64,000 nucleotides of DNA. Origin: Patella vulgata (lineage: Eukaryota; Mollusca; Gastropoda; Patellidae). The DNA lies in assembly GCF_932274485.2 (NCBI RefSeq), contig NC_065880.2, positions 91,000,730 through 91,064,729 on the forward strand. Direction: 5' to 3'. Shown here in pieces: positions 20,735 through 31,781 of this stretch (the first letter of the stretch is position 1; each line of letters opens with the position of its first letter). The position numbers were made by a program, and so were the translations under genes. The notes beneath the pieces are model-generated. The model searched no databases and had not been told where the DNA came from. It worked only from the letters and a program-made list of their open reading frames with translations.

Positions 20735-22978
20735 TTAAAGATCCATTATGTAAGATTTAGATAAAGAACTGGTCGTTCATGCTTTAATAGATAGTTTAAA
20801 ATTAATATATCGAGAAAATTTTATTCAAATTACTTTATTCTGAGCGACATTAACACTGTTTGAAGTTTTGACATAGATGGTTTATTTTCATAGCAATGAC
20901 AATTATTGTACCTGTCAATCGAGACTCAGCCTTCTCCATATTTAAAATTAAATTATTAATTCAATCAGTTTATATCTGTGCCATCCGATGGTCTAGAGAG
21001 TTGATTATAGGCTTGTCATGTGAATAAAGTCTCAATAATAATTTAATATAACATTTGAAGCCAAAATAAAACCCTGTAATAAACAGATTTACCGCTTACA
21101 TTGTATCTTTAAGATAATAACCCAAATTGAAAGATGGGCGGGGCAGGGTGGATTTAGCTCTTACATAATATGTATTTAAGACTTATTCATTTCTTTGCTA
21201 ATGTTGATATATTTTATTTTTCATGTTTTCAGGATTTTATCCTGGTCGTCCTATAATCCGATTTAAATTGGTTGATTTAGACTTCAGTCTCCAACTAGGC
21301 GACATCCAGGACATCAAAACACGACCTCTGTTTTTCAGCATCATCGACGATTCTGATGCTACGGGTCGCAGGAATGGTGGACAAATATGCGAGATTTTGT
21401 CAAAAGCTAATTATAAGAAAACAGCTGAGATCGGTGGTGGTGATGGCAAAATTATTCCCCTGGATCTAACGACAAAGATGTTTGGTGGAACAGTTGCTGT
21501 TAGGTCTTCTGCAGCTGGAAATCGTCAGGGAAACTCGAATAGTGAAAGACAGAAAGAAAATGAGGAAATCAAATATGGTGATGGAGATAGTAAAATTATA
21601 CGTCGAGAGCTAGAGACAAGGATGCCACGTACCCTAAGATCGTCTGCAGCTAGGACCCTTTCCAGAAACTTGATTCCTAGAGTTATAACGACAAAGATGT
21701 CAGGTGGAACAGTTGCTACATGTACCCTTGGGTCGTCTGCAGCTAGGCCCCTTTCCAGAAACTTGATTCCTGGAGATGTAACGACAAAGATGCCGGTTGG
21801 AACAGTTGCTACATACTTCACTCCATGTACCCTTAGGTCGTTTGCAACTGAGATCCTTTATATAATTTTGAATGCTGTAAGAAAGAACGGAAATCAAGGA
21901 ATCGCAGATGGAACCATTTACGAAAAGACAACTTATAAAAATGGAGCCATAAATATGGTTGACAAAACGATAGCTGAAAACGTCATATCTGCAACTCAAG
22001 ATAACCCGACTTCTAGTGGAACCATTCCTGAGATTGACCTCTCAGACAGAATTATAAATCAACGGTGCCAAGATTCCAAAGATATTGTTGATATAAACAC
22101 CTCAAATTCTACAGTTTCATCAGTCATGACAGAACATAAACCTTTCTCAGATAAAACAGAAAAACAAGAAACACCTGGAACCAGGAATAGAAAGAATTTT
22201 CTTAAAGTGAGTTTTTTTTGTTAGAAACGCATTGTCATGGTAACCATATAACAAAATATTGTTTCCGTGTTATACAATAATGTCTATGGGCATTATCATT
22301 TTGATTTAGAAAATAAATTCAATTAATTAATTTTAAACTCACCAAGTTATAAAGATCCAAACACAGAGTTCAGTAAAGAGAAATATATTTTATCGTTTTC
22401 AGAAATTCTGGAAAAGAATCATCCGGAAATCAAAGAACAAGACAGAGATTAAAATAGGTCAGTTTATATTTTATATTAGTACATCATCAATCATCTCACA
22501 TAAAGTGGGGTCGCGGTGGTTCAGTGAGTAGGACGCTAGCTCACACCAGGAGGTCCGGGATTTTCCGGCGTGGTGCAGGACTGAGGGTCTGGCAAGGACA
22601 GTGTCAATCGTTCGGATGGGACGAAGAACGACGTCCCGTTTAAACATTGGCATGAGGGTAAAACAACCCTTAATAGTTGGAATTGGAATAAGACTAGGCT
22701 GTAGCGCCACTGTCCGGGCAAAATGGCCACCATTGCACACTGTATGGCGCATGCCCGACTTCATTAGCCCAGTCGGGGCAGACATGCAGGACGTTAAACC
22801 CCATTTCATTTCGAGATCTCATTCAATGATTTTTAAGACATTAAGGTTTTAAATTGTTTATATATATATAAATTGTTCTTTCTTAAATATTTCAGATGAA
22901 CAAAATGTTAAAACTATGAAGAAATCGTTCAAGCTGACATCTTTAATGTGTTTATGCCAACCAAAAACCATGGATTAA
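19900..22978 (+). CDS. Five-exon gene of unknown function, copy 2 (401 aa)
   Basis: Exons 19900-19922, 20600-20670, 21233-22206, 22403-22457, 22896-22978 with the same splice sites and phases as the paralogue at 8652; 1206 coding nt. Exons 1, 2, 4 and 5 have identical lengths. Exon 3 is 974 nt against 1232 and carries about four repeats instead of seven. Substitutions such as ANYKTTAE to ANYKKTAE and RITRKS to RIIRKS leave the frame intact. There is no signal peptide. The C-terminus is lysine/arginine-rich and ends LMCLCQPKTMD. The family is unknown. Two open copies with frame-preserving repeat change favour a working, possibly fast-evolving protein. Confidence 0.8.
20733..21178. mobile_element. 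Foldback MITE in intron 2, copy 2
   Basis: Orthologous to 9508-9954, with TTAAAGATCCATTATG and AGCTCTTACATAATATG ends. A longer GA run precedes it at 20701-20732. Confidence 0.7.
22505..22813 (+). mobile_element. SINE A in intron 4, copy 2
   Basis: Shared with 11537-11848 at the same site, with GGGGTCGCGGTGGTTCAGTG head and CCCCATTTCATTTC end. Confidence 0.85.
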
Positions 22979-24384
22979 AATGGAGAGTGAACGTTAATTG
23001 TTTATATATTTTATCTATAGACGATCGTATCAATCCAAGTTTTACATTTATAAACCAAAAATCTCGCCTAAATTCAACCCGTAACCTCCCAACAATGTAT
23101 TTCTATATAAAATTTGATATAAAATTATTTTTATTAGAAATTGTTTGCTTTTTTTACTTATGGAACATAATAATATTCTTGGTAATATTTTAGTGGCATT
23201 TACTGATCCACGGTGACTCAGTGTGTAAGAGGCTTGGCTAATCTAGAGGTCCTGTGTTCGATCCCGGTGTTAGCCGAGAAAGTTCATCTTGTCTACAGGG
23301 ACGGTGTAATGTAAGGGTCCGTTTAGGGGCATGTCATAATTTCGTTTAAGTGGTAAACGACTCGTAGGGTTATTTGTATTTGAGTTGAGTAGAATTCTGA
23401 ATCGAAAATAAATGGGTGCGTGGGAGTGGGGGTAGAATTATTAATTAGTCGAGATATCGACCAGATGCTAAAAGGCAAATTATGTGGAATTTTACATTAA
23501 GAACAGTAGGGTGTTAAACCCGGTCGTGTAACTAGCTTTCCGAGTCAGGGGGAGCAGTGTCATCCCGTTGGGGCCTACCGTCCACCAAAACCCTACAGCC
23601 ATCGTCTCAAATGCAACCTAAAACTTCATCCAGCCAAAATTCTCATTCGTTTGTACAATTCCAATTTGCGTGGGGGTGGGGGTGGGGGTGGACTTGTCCA
23701 TCATGATACTGAGCCAATTCACGTTCAGTATAATAGCATGGCATGTCCACTCAGGCGCCCCACCCCTGTGGTGTAGGGGTTGAAACGAATATACCCTTCG
23801 TATGCCCTGTGTGTCGTAGAAGGCGACAAAAAGGGTCCATGTAATGTTTTCGGTGCGGTGCGACTTGTGTCAGTGGAGCGTGGAATCCTGATAATTGAGT
23901 GGGGATTTGGCTTGCGAGCTCTTCTCTGCAACACAATCCACACCTAGACAGGAGGTCAGAGTGGACCAAAATCTGAAATGTATTTGTTGCGTTTCAACCT
24001 TTGCGTCCTGAGTGCCTACCCCGAAGCAGCGGCTTGGGTCAACTGGGTAAAGTAAAAATAATAAATCTATACTTTTCTAGGTATATTCCTGTCTGTCCTA
24101 TTAGGGCGTATGCTCTGGATATCCGCGCAGTAGCCTACATGGATAATGCAACTCGTTGGTAGTTGGAAATCAGACACGGATGCATCTTTTAAATTATTCT
24201 CATGGCTTCCCAATCAAAGCAGACTAGCTCATTGAAACGTACGTCGACCGAGGAATTGAAACCTAACAATATGCCAAAGAAAACTTCCCGAATCTGGCCT
24301 AAATTTCTGGTTATACAGAGTACAAATGATACCAACTTAGCTAAGCCTTGGCTGGTGAGCTCAAAAGCTTTAAGAAAATGAGAA
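22979..24384. other. 3' flank with unclassified repeat, longer than in copy 1
   Basis: Contains the CCCCTGTGGTGTAGGGG repeat (23755-23905) and three segments missing from copy 1. One of them reads TTGCGAGCTCTTCTCTGC...GGGTCAACTGGGT and extends the repeat. No gene is seen. Confidence 0.5.
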
Positions 24385-24690
24385 AATGAAATGAAATAGG
24401 GGTTTAACGTTCTACTGTTCTGCTCCTAACTGGGCTAATGAAGACTGGCATGTCATACAGTGTGCTAAGAGGGAACTTTTGCCCGGGTAGCGGCAGTATG
24501 ACCTACTCTTATATCGAATTCCAACTGCCAATTGATCCTTTACGTGCACGTCAATGTGTACACGGAACCTCGGTTTTTCGTATCATCCGAATGACTAGAC
24601 AACTGTCCTTGTCGGGCCCTCCGTCCTGCATCACTGACAAGAGGGAACCACGTCGGAAAATCTGGATGAACTTTCTCGGCCAATGCAGGG
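24385..24690 (-). mobile_element. SINE A, nearly complete, minus strand
   Basis: Runs from GGGTTTAACGTTC to GGCCAATGCAGGGA and then joins the GGGCCC-rich repeat. Its first half is the last sequence shared with copy 1. Confidence 0.8.
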
Positions 24691-24699
24691 AATCCTGGG

Positions 24700-25250
24700 T
24701 GGAGATGGGGTAATGGTTCCAAATCAGTATATGAAGTAGCCTTTAGTCAATGCCAGAGGGCCCCCACATGAATGTAATCGTGTCCACATTATACTTAGGA
24801 CTCGGGAGACCTTAATTAAATCAGAGGGGCCCACTTTTATGTAATTGGGTCCAATGGTATGCCTTAGGGACCCATGTCTCGTCGATCTATGAAGGGTCTT
24901 TGATTAATACTGGAGAACTCTCATGCGAACGTATTAGAACGCATACTATGCTGGGCGTATGAGCCCACTCGTCGATCTTTGTGGGGGGCCTTATGCTCAT
25001 CTATACGGGCCCAAGCGCTCACGCATAATCACGGGGCCCTTTCGCCCATCTTCGTAGACCGACACATGCGTTATGCGTCAACATTGGCGAATCACACGAA
25101 ATAAATGATGATTATAATGGCGATCTTTATTTCGGAATTTTGGACAGAGTAATCCATAACCTCGGTGATCGTTTCCCTGACTTACATAATCTAACATGTT
25201 TCGTGTTTGATGCCATTTCGACGAGAACAACAAAACCAGGATTCGAAACC
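24700..25250. repeat. GGGCCC-rich repeat block, copy 1
   Basis: Recurs with clear divergence at 36440-36930 in the same orientation: AGGGCCCCCACATG/AGGGCCCCAGCGTG, TTTATGTAATTGG, ATGGTATGCC, then TTTATTTCGGAATTTTGGACAG and TTTCGTGTTTGATGCCA. There is no long open frame. It marks a duplicated block that includes the two EF-hand loci. Its nature is unknown. Confidence 0.75.
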
Positions 25251-25252
25251 TT

Positions 25253-25419
25253 GCGCAAAAGATCCCTTGACAGTTGAAATTCGATAAAAGAGTAGGCCGT
25301 AGTGCCGCTGTCAGGGCAAAATTTTCCTCATAGCACACTGCATGGCGTATGCCCGTCTTCATTAGCCCAGTTCAGAGCAAAACAGTAGGACGATAAACCC
25401 CATTTCATTTCATTTCAGT
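25253..25419 (+). mobile_element. SINE A, 5' truncated
   Basis: From AAAAGATCCCTTGACAG to CCCCATTTCATTTC. Up to about 25640 the sequence is non-coding; 25565-25630 matches 190-250. Confidence 0.8.
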
Positions 25420-25901
25420 TCCACCCAGGATTCAGTGCCTATGGTCCAGCACAACATTTTCAGCTCGAACCCGCCCCCATGCCCCTCGCCCGCCCCTCTA
25501 GTTCCACCACTGGTTAAACCCAATTTCATTTCATTACACTAAATATCATCAATAGAAAAACACGTGGTATAAAACACTTGTGATTGACGCACTATCAGGT
25601 TAGGTGTTGGATAAACATTGATTGATAAAAATAACAACTACAGATTGAGGGGTGTGTCCGGGGGATGGTGGGGGGGGGGGCGGTTTGGCGTTAGGTCTCT
25701 GGGAAGTACCTGCTAATTTGATAAAATCGGAAGTTTGAAGACAATATATCATACATATATAGGATTAGAGTGAATTGAGCCAAAACGGAAGTGACGTCCA
25801 ACAGGTGTCCCATGAAAGAGGTTAAAGTGTTATAAAGTTAACCTGTACAAATAAACAATTAATTCAGGTGTAAATATAAATTATTATCAATGATACGATA
25901 T

Positions 25902-25931
25902 ATCACCTGTAATCATATAAATACAGGTGAT
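25902..25931 (+). promoter_or_regulatory. TATA box framed by inverted E-boxes, copy B
   Basis: ATCACCTGTA (25902-25911) and TACAGGTGAT (25922-25931) are perfect inverse arms. The TATAAATA box (25916-25923) lies between and partly within them. It is identical to the intact gene. Confidence 0.65.
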
Positions 25932-26562
25932 CTATCCAGTATATATTTATTCACTCTTACAGATCTACATCAGACAGGTAATATAGTTCTCGTATTTCCT
26001 CGGGATCTTCCCGTGCCGTTGGCGGAGGGCAAGGGCCTTGCAAGGACAATGTCTTGTTGTTCGGATGGGACGAAAATCCGACGTCCTGTGTACACATTGG
26101 CATGTACGTAAAAGTAACCTAATATGTGCAGAAAGGGAGAGAGAGAGAGAGGGAGAGGGAGATAGAGAGAGAGAGAGAGGGAGAGAGAGTTCGATCTCAG
26201 AGTAGGCCGGGAGAGAGTTCAATTGTATTCCAATAACTCACTTGCACGTACAACCGGGAAATCAAAACCACGCCAGTTGACTCAATGAGAGACCTTATGA
26301 TACAGCGCGCATGTGCTAAACACTCGACCACCCCCCCCCCCCCCCTCACGATCTTTAGCTTGCAAATAAGAGGATGCTAGTGTTACAAGGTGGACAAGTG
26401 CTGTTGTTTTTAAAAATGATCATTTGATTTTTTCAAATAAATCAATTATTAGCAGATTTTCTTAACAACTTGTTCATTTTAATCATTTGATCATTTTTAT
26501 CACAGTATATGTCAAATTTTAGTCTTCTGGTCTAAAAATATGAAAAAATACTTTTTTGGCAG

Positions 26563-26777
26563 ATTGCGTGAAACGGCAGTTGTCCATCTTATTGCACGAG
26601 CATCCTCAATTGACTGGGATACGGACATATGAGTTTTATGAGTTACCGATAAGTTTTCGAAATAAAATATGTATCAATAATTTACTCGATGTTCAGATAT
26701 TTTGTTTTTACCTTTCTATTGAAGATATGGGGCTAAAATTTGACAGTCTTAAAGAAGTTTTAGTAAGACAAGAATGA
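26563..26777 (+). other. Open exon-like stretch, unknown, weak LOTUS-like pattern
   Basis: After a good acceptor (CTTTTTTGGCAG, ending 26562) 71 codons stay open to TGA at 26777: CVKRQLSILLHEHPQ ... SIEDMGLKFDSLKEVLVRQE. The helix pattern with a final (D/E)-x-G-(F/L)-x-SL-x-E-x-L recalls OST-HTH/LOTUS RNA-binding domains, but this is impressionistic. The related stretch at 35560-35640 is shorter and disrupted. It could be a last exon of another gene or chance. Confidence 0.25.
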
Positions 26778-26788
26778 CATTAACATAA

Positions 26789-26966
26789 GTTGGAGACATT
26801 AGTACAAACTATATGCGAAGCCTATCACCCATCTGTAATCTATGTTGGAGACATTAGTACAAACTATATGGGAAGTCTATCACCCATCTGTAATCTATGT
26901 TGAAGACATTAGTACAAACTATATGCGAAGTCTATCACCCATCTGTAATCTATGTTGGAGACATTT
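26789..26966. repeat. 55-bp tandem repeat, three units
   Basis: The unit begins GTTGGAGACATTAGTACAAA and ends CACCCATCTGTAATCTAT. There are three units with one to three changes, plus a partial fourth. Confidence 0.9.
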
Positions 26967-27263
26967 TACAATATTTTAGAATATAATGTTTTGTTGGCAT
27001 TAAGTTGTGTTGCTTTATTTCAGAAGAACATTAATAGAAGAGCGATGTTCATATTATCTTAAACAGCTTTTCATATAAAAATAAATTTATTGAATATCTG
27101 AATGTTTCTAGTTATTTTATACATGATGTCACGCTCAGTGGAAGCGGTTGTTAAATCTCAAATAAAACTAAAGATAAACCATATTTGGACAGGATTGACC
27201 ATTCCAGACAGGAAATAAATAATACCACCACCCCCACCCCCCGTTTTTGAAAAGGATATAATG

Positions 27264-27510
27264 GAGAGGAGAGGTAGAGAGGGAAAGGTGGGGGTTTAAC
27301 GTCCACTCGACACAAACTAGGTCATTTTGTGACTAACCTATGGTTCATTTTTATTTCAATAATTCGCTTGCGCGTAGGGGTCATTAGCAGTGGGAGGAAA
27401 CCGGTTCACCGGCAGAAAACCCACCAGGTTGGGCAGGCGATCCTACTCCTGGTCACGTATACAACGCGCACGCCCTAACCATTCGGCCATCTACCTACCC
27501 CCCTCCCCCC
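27264..27510 (-). mobile_element. SINE family B, minus strand
   Basis: TTAACGTCCACTCGACAC, CTTGCGCGTAGGGGTC, GTGGGAGGAAACC, then CCTAACCATTCGGCCA, whose reverse TGGCCGAATGGTTAGG is a tRNA-like A box. The part around the B box is shortened. Confidence 0.82.
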
Positions 27511-28732
27511 AGGATATAATGGACCTCGCTCCGCCAGGTAGCAGATTCAGGGGGGGGGGGCAATTTAGGGCGAAATATATAGATCGTACTGCCTACTATA
27601 TATTGGTTCGCTATCTCGTTGGAAAGCAGAATATTATGATTGTTATAGGTTTTATTGTTGTTGTTTGGTGGATTTTAGGGGTGCTATCTTGGTCTCATGG
27701 TGTCGGGTGGAGGTCGGGTGGGAGAAACATCTAGGCCAGTGGTTTCCTACCATTTGTTGGTTGCGACCCCATTCCAGAAACCACCATCTCATCGCGACCC
27801 CTCGAAGAACAAAGTCACCTTTTAATATGAAACATCATCATTATTAACAGATCAAAATTCACTATGATCAGCAGTGAATATTCGCTAGGCCTCTACAATC
27901 ACTGATAAGGATGACATCGATGCGACTTAATGAGCCACAAATATTAACTTTTTTACTTTTTTCTCCGATAAATTAAATTCTAAAAACTATCCTCCGGGGT
28001 GTAGGGATCTTTAGCAGTGTGTGTGTGTGTGGGGGGGGGGCCCGAGGCAAACTCACGAGATTGAACAGGCCACCCTACTCCTTGGGGATTCGAAACCACG
28101 CCTTATGACGTAACGCACACACTAAGAACTAAGAAAACAAATCTCGTATGGAAGGGTATCGCTGCCAATATTAAATGCTCTGCTAAAATGTATTTTCCAA
28201 TGATTACGTGTAAAATGTACAATGTACAAAGTCTTTGTAGAAATAATTTGTGAAAAGTACAATGTACAAAGTCCCAATACTGTAAATGTAAAACGTCAAA
28301 TGCAATGAGCCAAATGTCAAATGTTTTATTTGAAAATGCTGTTTTGACATGTCTACATTTGACATTTGCCGTATAACATTTTACATTTGCGTTCTGCCGC
28401 ATCTCATTTGTCTTTCACGCTTTCTACATAGCATCTTACGTACAGCATCAACTTTTGTATGCAAATGAGGATATCAGGTGAATTAGCATATACGGAAACG
28501 AGGCCGAGATGAACCTGGCACACTATAAGCCAGCATATTATAAGATATTTACATTGTCTGCGATATCACCTCGGTGGAAGCGGACTTTAAATAAAGCTAT
28601 TCACACAAACAAAATATTTATCACACGATATTGAGACACTCAGCATGGCAAACCATAAGAAATTCGCTGGACGACCGTGCCTGCAATAAAATCATGTGAC
28701 TAGTATGTCTAATCCGAGCCTTTGACAAAAAA
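27511..28732. other. Non-coding, mixed repeats
   Basis: 27733-27800 has a hAT-like end CCAGTGGTTTCCTACC. 27806-27850 matches 5870-5930. 28140-28205 is an inverted copy of 285-345. 28200-28440 is rich in ACATTTGACATTT-like words and contains inverse arms CCAAATGTCAAATGT and ACATTTGACATTTG. No gene is seen. Confidence 0.5.
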
Positions 28733-29101
28733 CATGAAATGAAATGGAGTTTAACGTCCTACTGTTCTGCTCCTAACCTGGGCTAATGAAGACGGGCATA
28801 CGCCATACAGTGTGCTATGAGGGAAATTGTGCCCGGACAGCGGCACTACGGCCTACTCTTATATCGAATTCCAACTGCCAAGGGATCTTTTACGTGCACG
28901 CCAATGTGTACACGGGACCTCGGTTTTTCGTCCCATCCGAACGACTAGACAGCTTTCCTTGACAACCCCTCCGTCCTGCATCACTGACAAGGGAGAACCA
29001 CGCCGGAAAATCTGGATGAACTTTCTCGGCCAATGCAGGGATCGAACAAACGACCTCCAGGCTAGCGAGCTAGCGTCTTACCCACTTAGCCACGTGATCC
29101 C
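28733..29101 (-). mobile_element. Full-length SINE A, minus strand
   Basis: About 369 bp from ATGAAATGAAATGGAG to CACGTGATCCCC, matching the reference copy at 16096-16463 closely. Confidence 0.9.
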
Positions 29102-29470
29102 CAGGCCAATATTGGTGCCAGTTATTATCACATATGTGATAGAACTAATTAAACACATTCCAAATATAATTTTAACTCAGAGATCATTGCTACGATAGCT
29201 GAGTCATACAGGATTCCTGAATCGGAAGTGACGAACGCCAAAGGAAAACACGAGACATACCTCTATATAACTGGCTGAAGTGCCGACTGATAACAGATAC
29301 ATGGGCGAATTTATGCTCACTAATAATTCCTTCCAAGACTAAAAGTTGTTGTGTGAGACTGTGAGAGGATATATCTAACAATTTATAAAAAGAATTGACT
29401 GCCAGTAGATAAGAGAACACGAAAGAAAAACAGAAAAAAGGTCCGTGCATTACCATGTTTTTATAAGGTA

Positions 29471-30585
29471 GGGGAAAGCGGGGTTAGTCCGACCCCATTC
29501 ATATCTCGCGCCCACTCGGCCAAACCTCAGCAGATTCCAGTACCCTACATCTACCCTCGGCTGTTTGACGAAGTCCGCCATTAGGACTACTTTCAAGTTC
29601 CGGATTACCAACGCCGTTGCCCATGATGACGCATTTAAAGAATGTTTTACCATACAAAGATTTCAAAGTCTGAAGCTGTTTTTCTTTCAAGTTTTTCCTA
29701 TTTCCTTTAGACACGGACGAGTTTGAACTGAAAAGTCTACACGCTTCGAACGACGCAGTTTAGAGAACTTCTTTCTAAAAGCGGCAAGTTTTCCTAATAA
29801 TAGCCCCGTCAGACCGGGGTAGCGTCCTTACTTCGCTGCTACGGCGATGGAAAATAGTTTTAGAGCGCGTTAAGATCGCCATAAGCGTAGTGGAAACGCC
29901 AGCTATCGTGCTGTAGTCACCATGGTAGCCAATGATCGCCGAGTCACCGCGTTTATTTTGAGCATGTTCAAAGCAAACGTCAAGGTTCTGCGATCTGAAA
30001 TGTAAAACTATGAGAATACGACTTTTTTTTTCAAGTTTGTAGTTTTTGGAAACATTTTCGCGCGTTGTGTTCACGTTTGCCGGCGACCTTGTGCATTTTC
30101 TGGTCGCCGTACGGTCGCATAAGTAAACCGGTGCCGCATCGCAATTGTATAGGCGTAGGTACATATCACTTACTGTCACACAGCCGAGGCTTGATGTTCG
30201 CCCATTCGGACATGGTGACTTTGAGATGAAATTACTTGTATACGCCTGTCAATAAAACTATTTAATGTATGCCGTAAATTAGCCAACTCCACACTGTCTT
30301 TAATCTAGTATGGTCTGCGACAGTGATTCTCAACCTTTTTGTGCCAACGGCACCTTGAATATATATGAAAAATATTTGATTTTTTAGCAAAATAAAAAAC
30401 ATGGCAAATCATAGACGGCATACAACTGTAGCCACAGACTAGTCATAGACACATAGTATGGCTCAAACTAAACGGCACACATAGGAAGATCTCACGGCAC
30501 ACCTGTGTGCCGCGGCACACTGGTTGGGAATAACTGGTCTATGTTGGTTTCATTAAAAATGGTGCGAACTAGCCCCGCTCTCCCC
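29471..30585. mobile_element. Non-autonomous DNA transposon with GGGG terminal repeats
   Basis: Flanked by TA on both sides (29469-29470, 30586-30587). Termini GGGGAAAGCGGGGTTAGTCC and, inverted, GGGGAGAGCGGGGCTAGTTC agree at most positions. 1115 bp. A 134-codon minus frame inside has no recognisable transposase pattern. The family is uncertain. Confidence 0.75.
30321..30536. mobile_element. hAT-type MITE inside the TA element
   Basis: Ends CAGTGATTCTCAACCTTTTT and GGTTGGGAATAACTG are typical of hAT/Charlie-like termini, and the inside is rich in GTGCCGCGGCACAC. Flanks GTCTGCGA and GTCTATGT are a plausible decayed 8-bp target duplication. Confidence 0.7.
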
Positions 30586-30990
30586 TATAGAATGAATATA
30601 AACAAGGGAATGTACGGACTATTTCTATTTTTCTCGTGTTCTCTTATCTAATGACATTCAATTACTTTATTGAATTGTCAGATATCCTCTTACAGTCCCA
30701 TATAACAACTTTTGATCTTCGAAGGAATTATTAGTAAGCAGAAATTCGCCCATGTATCTGTTATCAGTCGGCACTTCAGCCAGTTATATAGAGGTATGTC
30801 CCGTGTTTTCCTTTGGCGTTAGTCACTTCCGATTCGCGAATCCTGTATTACTCAGCTATCGTAGCAGTGATCTCTCTGTTAAAATTATATTTGGAATGTA
30901 TTTAACCAGTTCTATCACATATGTGATGATGACTGGCACCGATATTGTCCTTTAAACCCCATTTCAGTTCATTTCATTTCACTATCAGGC

Positions 30991-31781
30991 TGATAGGGTG
31001 ACCCACCATAAATTAATATCTCCATATATCTCGACAATTTCGCCACAATATTTATATATATGCCAAGCCTCAAATCAGTTTCACACAATTATAGTCACTA
31101 AATAAACGATCATGTTGTACTTAATAAGCTATGACCATTAATCATCTATAAATAATAGACTGAAAACTGGTTCCATGTGTCGTCCATAACATCCAGACAC
31201 TTTTGAGTAAAAGATAGGTTACGTGCCCTTGTTTTGAAATTAGAGTCGCTTAACCAGTCTATCGACCATTCTAAGGCTGATTGACAGGTCGGGATAATCA
31301 AGACTACTTTTTTACGAAACATAACAGAAAGCTAGAACAAGAAATTGAATTAAGAAATGAGCACGTTAGCTAGCTCAACAATTGCTTTAAGAAGCTTGTA
31401 AAAGTAAAATGAACTACTGCTAGTATCATGTTCCTGTCTAACCCGAGTGTTTCAGAGATAGTATTTGTACTAAACCAAAAGATGCCGCTCTTAACGGTAT
31501 AGTTAATGATAAAGCGATTTAAAAAATGAAACGAACGTAATTTCTAAATCTGCTGTAATAACCAAGAAGCTTAATTTTACTGCTATTCAAAATCGTCAAC
31601 AATAAATTTTTTACGGCTGTAATAGTTGATAGATTTGTAGAGAATTGCACGTGCCATGGCTATTTATAGTATCATACTGTCAGAAAGTTGGCCTCGACAC
31701 GGCGAATGTGCACGCTTCAGTGGTAGTCACGAACTATCAGCGGTTGACTGTATTTCTGTAGGTGCATGGGCCACCCTATCA
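30991..31781. mobile_element. 791-bp element with inverted ends TGATAGGGTG(A/G)CCCA
   Basis: The left end TGATAGGGTGACCCA is matched inverted at the right end TGGGCCACCCTATCA. There is no coding capacity. The target duplication is unclear. Confidence 0.6.

Larger units (their letters stand above)
13215..24560 (+). repeat. Tandem segmental duplication, copy 2
   Basis: Second copy of the unit. Compared with copy 1 it lacks about 3.17 kb (join at about 14525), has a 368-bp SINE at 16096-16463, has 17426-18585 in place of 7075-7310, and keeps three short segments (about 23337-23499, 23610-23690 and 23910-24236) that copy 1 lacks. Homology runs out near 24560. Confidence 0.93.
25860..27110 (+). 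pseudogene. Decayed copy B of the EF-hand peptide gene: promoter without coding exons
   Basis: 25790-26010 matches 32630-32850 of the intact gene, including promoter, leader exon (ends ATCAGACAG at 25977) and a GTAATATAG donor. Both also share an old SINE A piece just inside the intron. The signal/peptide exon and the EF-hand exon are absent. At 26130-26345 there is one chimeric SINE B whose first half matches the SINE upstream of the intact coding exon and whose second half matches the SINE downstream of the gene. Beyond it 26347-27240 matches 35392-36115, including a 3' block with AATAAA near 27083. A deletion between the two SINEs explains this. Confidence 0.78.
29102..30952. repeat. Large inverted repeat, arms about 365 bp
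   Basis: The left arm 29102-29468 and right arm 30588-30952 are inverse copies, roughly 90% identical by eye (CACATATGTGATAGAACT, ATTCCAAATATAATTTTAAC, CTACGATAGCTGAGT). The centre is filled exactly by a TA-flanked transposon. No gene lies in the arms. Confidence 0.88.

Noticed and set aside
29775-30179. 134-codon minus-strand frame
   Set aside because: It lies inside the GGGG-ended transposon and shows no transposase motif or host-gene features.
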